DNA from: Planctomycetota bacterium
GTDB taxonomy: Bacteria; Planctomycetota; Phycisphaerae; Sedimentisphaerales; Anaerobacaceae
Length of the DNA stretch: 7,613 nucleotides
Direction: 5' to 3'
Assembly (NCBI GenBank): GCA_013202635.1
Contig: JABMRO010000794.1
Span: 1-7,613 of the forward strand
Part shown: one piece after another, positions 6,778 through 7,613 of the stretch
How positions within the stretch are numbered: the first letter of the stretch is position 1
Layout: the number at the start of each line of letters is the position of its first letter
The notes under the pieces: model-generated
Database searches by the model: none
Seen by the model: the letters and a program-made list of their open reading frames with translations, nothing else
What the model was told of the DNA's origin: nothing
Program-made: the position numbers and the translations under genes

Positions 6778-6850
6778 GCTAACATGCTGATCAGCGGTTT
6801 TACGGAGCGAGGAACGAACGCAGTAAAATCCACTGGATCTATTTGTTATG
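6778..6850 (-). repeat. attC: Integron attC recombination site (59-base-element-like), cassette orientation leftward
   Basis: Read on the plus strand, which would be the folded bottom strand: R' box GCTAAC (6778-6783) faces R'' box GTTATG (6845-6850), with AAC/GTT cores and five contiguous pairs (6780-6784 with 6844-6848). Short unpaired spacers follow (6785-6788 and 6840-6843). Then GAT (6789-6791) pairs with ATC (6837-6839), CAGCGG (6792-6797) with CCACTG (6830-6835, one C-A mismatch), TTTTAC (6798-6803) with GTAAAA (6823-6828), and GCG (6807-6809) with CGC (6819-6821), closing on a nine-base loop. Two bases bulge from the R'' side arm, G6836 and T6829, the same identities and order as the extrahelical G and T recognised by IntI in the Vibrio attC structure. 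The methyltransferase stop codon lies inside the site at 6839-6841, as is usual for cassettes. Cleavage would fall between 6783 and 6782. Confidence 0.8.
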
Positions 6851-7613
6851 ATTTTTTGCAATTATAATGTAGCTTAAAGGTATATCTATGTTTGCCTTTT
6901 CATTTTTTTTGTGTGTGGCTGAGACATCTTGTTTATATTCTGAGAAGTGCCTTATCGTCAGGCAATTGCTTATGATGCTCATTATAATATCGGACAGAGT
7001 CCAAATAAACCAATATTGTGTGTGTGCCTCATATTGAGATTGACCGAGATAGTCAAGGCTTTTGTTTTCAATATAAGGATTTTTCTTGAAATAAGGTTCA
7101 ATAATTTTTAATGGATCAGCATCATTAAGATCATCTGTTGATAGCATCTCTGCAAATGGATGCATTTCGTGGATGAATACGATTCCGGAATCATTGAGTA
7201 GTGCCGAAGCTTTTTGAAAAAATAACGCTAAGTCCGGCATCCACCCCAAAGTCCCAACACTAATATACACAATGTCGAATTTATTATGATATTGTTGCGA
7301 TATTTCATAGACATCCGTACATAGGAAATGACAATGGATATCGCACTTCAGTGCTCTTGTCTTCGCTTCTTTGATGGCTTCGTCTGAGATATCGAATCCA
7401 ACGCATTCAGAAGCCCCCATATTTTTCAACGATAGCAGTTCAACGCCATTGTTACATAAAAGATGGGCAATTTTTTTCCCGGATAATCCTACAGAATTTA
7501 ATAGATTAGATTCAACACCTTTAATGCACGTGAATCCGGGCTTTGAAAATGCTCTATCCCATTTATTTTTTATGGCTTTCTGGTGTCTCGGCATAACTTC
7601 ATTCCACGCAAGC
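6783..7613 (-). mobile_element. Integron gene cassette carrying a methyltransferase, 5' end at or beyond the window edge
   Basis: The unit is the methyltransferase gene plus the attC at its 3' end. In an integron the R'' box pairs with the first bases of its own cassette, not with those of the next one. Here R'' on the coding strand is TCATAAC, predicting that this cassette begins GTTATGA; the neighbouring R' is GTTAGC, so it belongs to a different cassette. A GTTATGC occurs at 7591-7597 and matches six of seven, but the coding frame reads through it with a conserved WNE motif, so the true core site more likely lies just past 7613. Its AT-rich composition differs from the exporter operon, which supports acquisition. 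No integrase or attI is in the window. Confidence 0.6.
6839..7613 (-). CDS. Class I SAM-dependent methyltransferase, 5' partial
   Basis: The frame is open from the window edge to TAG at 6839-6841. Residues numbered from the internal Met at 7594: SAM-binding motif I is HLLCNNGVELLSL (44-56), followed by the acidic motif II GFDIS with Asp68, motif III CTDVYE with Asp94, and FDIVYISVGTLGWMPD (106-121) leading to HEMHPF (142-147). Upstream of Met 7594 the frame continues as LAWNEVMPRHQ. WNExxPxH is the usual N-terminal motif of this methyltransferase family, so I take the gene as partial and 7594 as an internal Met; ATG 7594 would give 251 residues and lacks a good ribosome binding site. The family methylates small molecules or unidentified substrates and the target cannot be deduced. 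The gene is clearly more AT-rich than the exporter and queA genes. It ends inside the attC site and is probably cassette cargo. Confidence 0.82.
   Translation of the reverse strand, partial: LAWNEVMPRHQKAIKNKWDRAFSKPGFTCIKGVESNLLNSVGLSGKKIAHLLCNNGVELLSLKNMGASECVGFDISDEAIKEAKTRALKCDIHCHFLCTDVYEISQQYHNKFDIVYISVGTLGWMPDLALFFQKASALLNDSGIVFIHEMHPFAEMLSTDDLNDADPLKIIEPYFKKNPYIENKSLDYLGQSQYEAHTQYWFIWTLSDIIMSIISNCLTIRHFSEYKQDVSATHKKNEKANIDIPLSYIIIAKNHNK

Noticed and set aside
7592..7597. GTTATG as the cassette core site and methyltransferase start
   Set aside because: It pairs six of six with the R'' box, but the frame continues upstream as LAWNEVMPRHQ, the family's conserved N-terminal motif, so the match is more likely chance. 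Kept only as an alternative.

Overview
The window most resembles a member of the Planctomycetota, probably class Phycisphaerae (Sedimentisphaerales-like). The main reason is the pair of pseudopilin-like genes with an H-X9-D C-terminal motif, a family present in very many copies per genome in Planctomycetota, Lentisphaerota and Kiritimatiellota. The mixed GC content, long gene-poor spacers and fused two-half ABC exporter permease fit. This assignment is an inference from protein style; there is no rRNA or other marker here.

Layout. Bases 1-277 hold no gene, only a hairpin at 182-215 whose T-tract lies on the minus strand. Bases 278-752 are the 3' part of a pseudopilin gene, lacking its N-terminal half and interrupted at a run of seven G; I read it as a pseudogene. 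After a 394-base spacer with a good sigma70-type promoter comes an intact paralogue (1147-1968), followed by an intrinsic terminator (2053-2077). A 65-codon minus-strand gene (2164-2361) encodes an unrecognised small basic protein. queA (2553-3602, plus) encodes the penultimate enzyme of queuosine synthesis on tRNA. Convergent with it is a two-gene minus-strand ABC exporter operon: ATPase (5395-6153) then permease (3649-5394), with stop and start codons abutting and a candidate promoter at 6213-6241.

The right end (about 6300-7613) is the most interesting part. Between an AT-rich methyltransferase gene (6839 to the window edge, minus) and a 120-codon flavodoxin-family-like ORF (6404-6766, minus) lies a 73-base imperfect palindrome (6778-6850) with the architecture of an integron attC recombination site: AAC/GTT R boxes, matching short spacers, an interrupted stem, and two extrahelical bases, T and G, on the expected side of the folded bottom strand. 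The R'' box does not match the adjoining R' beyond the core, which is what a real cassette junction predicts. I conclude that the right end is probably part of an integron gene-cassette array reading right to left, with any integrase expected beyond 7613. The adjoining ABC operon, queA and pseudopilins look like ordinary chromosome.

Functional links are limited: ATPase plus permease form one exporter; the pseudopilin paralogues belong to a type II secretion/type IV pilus-like system encoded elsewhere; queA stands alone; the cassette genes are probably independent cargo.
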